A stretch of DNA of 5,012 nucleotides, from assembly GCA_012962595.1 (NCBI GenBank), contig DTXE01000559.1, positions 1-5,012 on the forward strand, in the 5' to 3' direction. A program made the position numbers and the translations under genes. Below, piece after piece: positions 4,555 through 5,012 of this stretch; the first letter of the stretch is position 1; the number at the start of each line of letters is the position of its first letter. The notes below the pieces were generated by a model that searched no databases, was not told the origin of the DNA, and saw only the letters and a list, made by a program, of their open reading frames with translations. Origin of the DNA: Syntrophaceae bacterium. GTDB taxonomy: Bacteria > Desulfobacterota > DTXE01.

Positions 4555-5012
4555 ATGATCCCAAATCCAAAATCCCAAATCCAAAATCTGTGCATCATAA
4601 TTTTGTTGCTTGTGGGGGCATTGGCGTGGGTTTTAAATGGTGGCCAAATAGCCATGGCTGGCCCTTATCTTAGTTCTGCCCATGGAAATACCTCATATGG
4701 GGTCGACCGTAATGCCACCGGTTTTCCGGACTATGCAGTAGGAAACTGTGCCCACTGCCATGAGATGCATGCCAGTATCGGTGGTGCAGAGCCAGCCCCT
4801 ACCGGTGGCCCTGATAAGTATGCACTATTTTATAATAACTATGTTAGTCAAACAGATGGTGTCTGTTTCAAATGTCATGATGCCACAACTACTATCTCAG
4901 CCACTGCAATAGTCAACCGTAGCTATAGCTACCGTGCCGGTGGCTGGACTGATGATACCTTGGATGATATCCTTGAGGCATTTACATATGGCCCACCTAC
5001 TTCTACTACCGG
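4555..5012 (+). CDS. Multiheme c-type cytochrome, exported, N-terminal part
   Basis: The gene runs off the window; 152 codons are present. Residues 1-35 make a signal peptide with a lysine at 6, a hydrophobic core at 12-27, and a cut after AMA (33-35). Two haem c attachment motifs follow: CAHCH (65-69, in GNCAHCHEMHAS) and CFKCH (104-108). H43 in SSAHGN and H72 are possible distal ligands. Such proteins carry many covalently bound haems in the periplasm or on the cell surface and pass electrons in anaerobic respiration; more CxxCH motifs are expected beyond 5012. The first residues (IPNPKSQIQNL) are encoded by the 7-bp repeat array at 4558-4588. The in-frame stop at 4540-4542 and the lack of another ATG make 4555 the best start. 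An in-frame TTG at 4606 or 4609 would leave too short a signal peptide. Confidence 0.9.
   Translation, partial: MIPNPKSQIQNLCIIILLLVGALAWVLNGGQIAMAGPYLSSAHGNTSYGVDRNATGFPDYAVGNCAHCHEMHASIGGAEPAPTGGPDKYALFYNNYVSQTDGVCFKCHDATTTISATAIVNRSYSYRAGGWTDDTLDDILEAFTYGPPTSTT
4558..4588 (+). repeat. 7-bp tandem repeat inside the cytochrome start
   Basis: The array reads ATCCCAA, ATCCAAA, ATCCCAA, ATCCAAA, then ATC, so it is also two perfect 14-bp units (4558-4571 and 4572-4585). It belongs to the same heptamer family as the element at 1-66. It lies one codon after the cytochrome ATG and encodes the n-region of its signal peptide. Because 7 is not a multiple of 3, loss or gain of one unit would shift the reading frame. 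Confidence 0.85.

Overview
The window is a gene-dense, plus-strand-only stretch of moderately AT-rich bacterial DNA. It reads as an anaerobe with exported multiheme c-type cytochromes, of the kind found in Desulfobacterota (former Deltaproteobacteria) and Nitrospirota. That placement is inferred from three things: an exported NHL-repeat propeller protein next to a periplasmic HtrA protease, a downstream exported cytochrome with two CxxCH haem sites in its first 110 residues, and a bacterial sigma70-type promoter. No ribosomal RNA or other phylogenetic marker is present, so the phylum is not settled.

Layout. Positions 1-66 are a palindromic element built from a 7-bp tandem repeat (ATTCCAA/ATCCCAA). 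Next come an exported six-bladed NHL propeller protein (89-1051) and, 4 nt later, an exported HtrA/Deg serine protease with two PDZ domains (1056-2435). These two look like one transcription unit. A strong promoter (2462-2490) then drives a vapBC toxin-antitoxin pair (2521-3167) whose genes overlap by 1 nt. This is followed by an MNT nucleotidyltransferase (3222-3728) and its HEPN partner (3725-4060), which overlap by 4 nt. The HEPN gene carries an in-frame TAG at codon 17 and also seems to lack part of its core, so it is annotated as a probable pseudogene. After it lie a possible 42-codon ORF (4101-4229) and a small membrane-anchored coiled-coil protein (4235-4486) built on 21-bp (7-residue) repeats. 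The window ends inside a multiheme c-type cytochrome gene (4555 to beyond 5012) whose first codons are made of the same heptanucleotide repeat seen at position 1.

How the parts may fit. The propeller, protease and cytochrome are all exported and could serve a cell-envelope redox system. Between them sits an accessory block of two toxin-antitoxin-type modules and small ORFs. The points most worth a second look are the broken HEPN gene beside an intact MNT gene, the frame-shifting 7-bp repeat inside the start of the cytochrome gene, the possible three-codon leader ORF just before it, and the heptad-repeat membrane protein. I saw no CRISPR array, tRNA, rRNA, insertion sequence or minus-strand gene, and no gene-free stretch longer than 175 bases.
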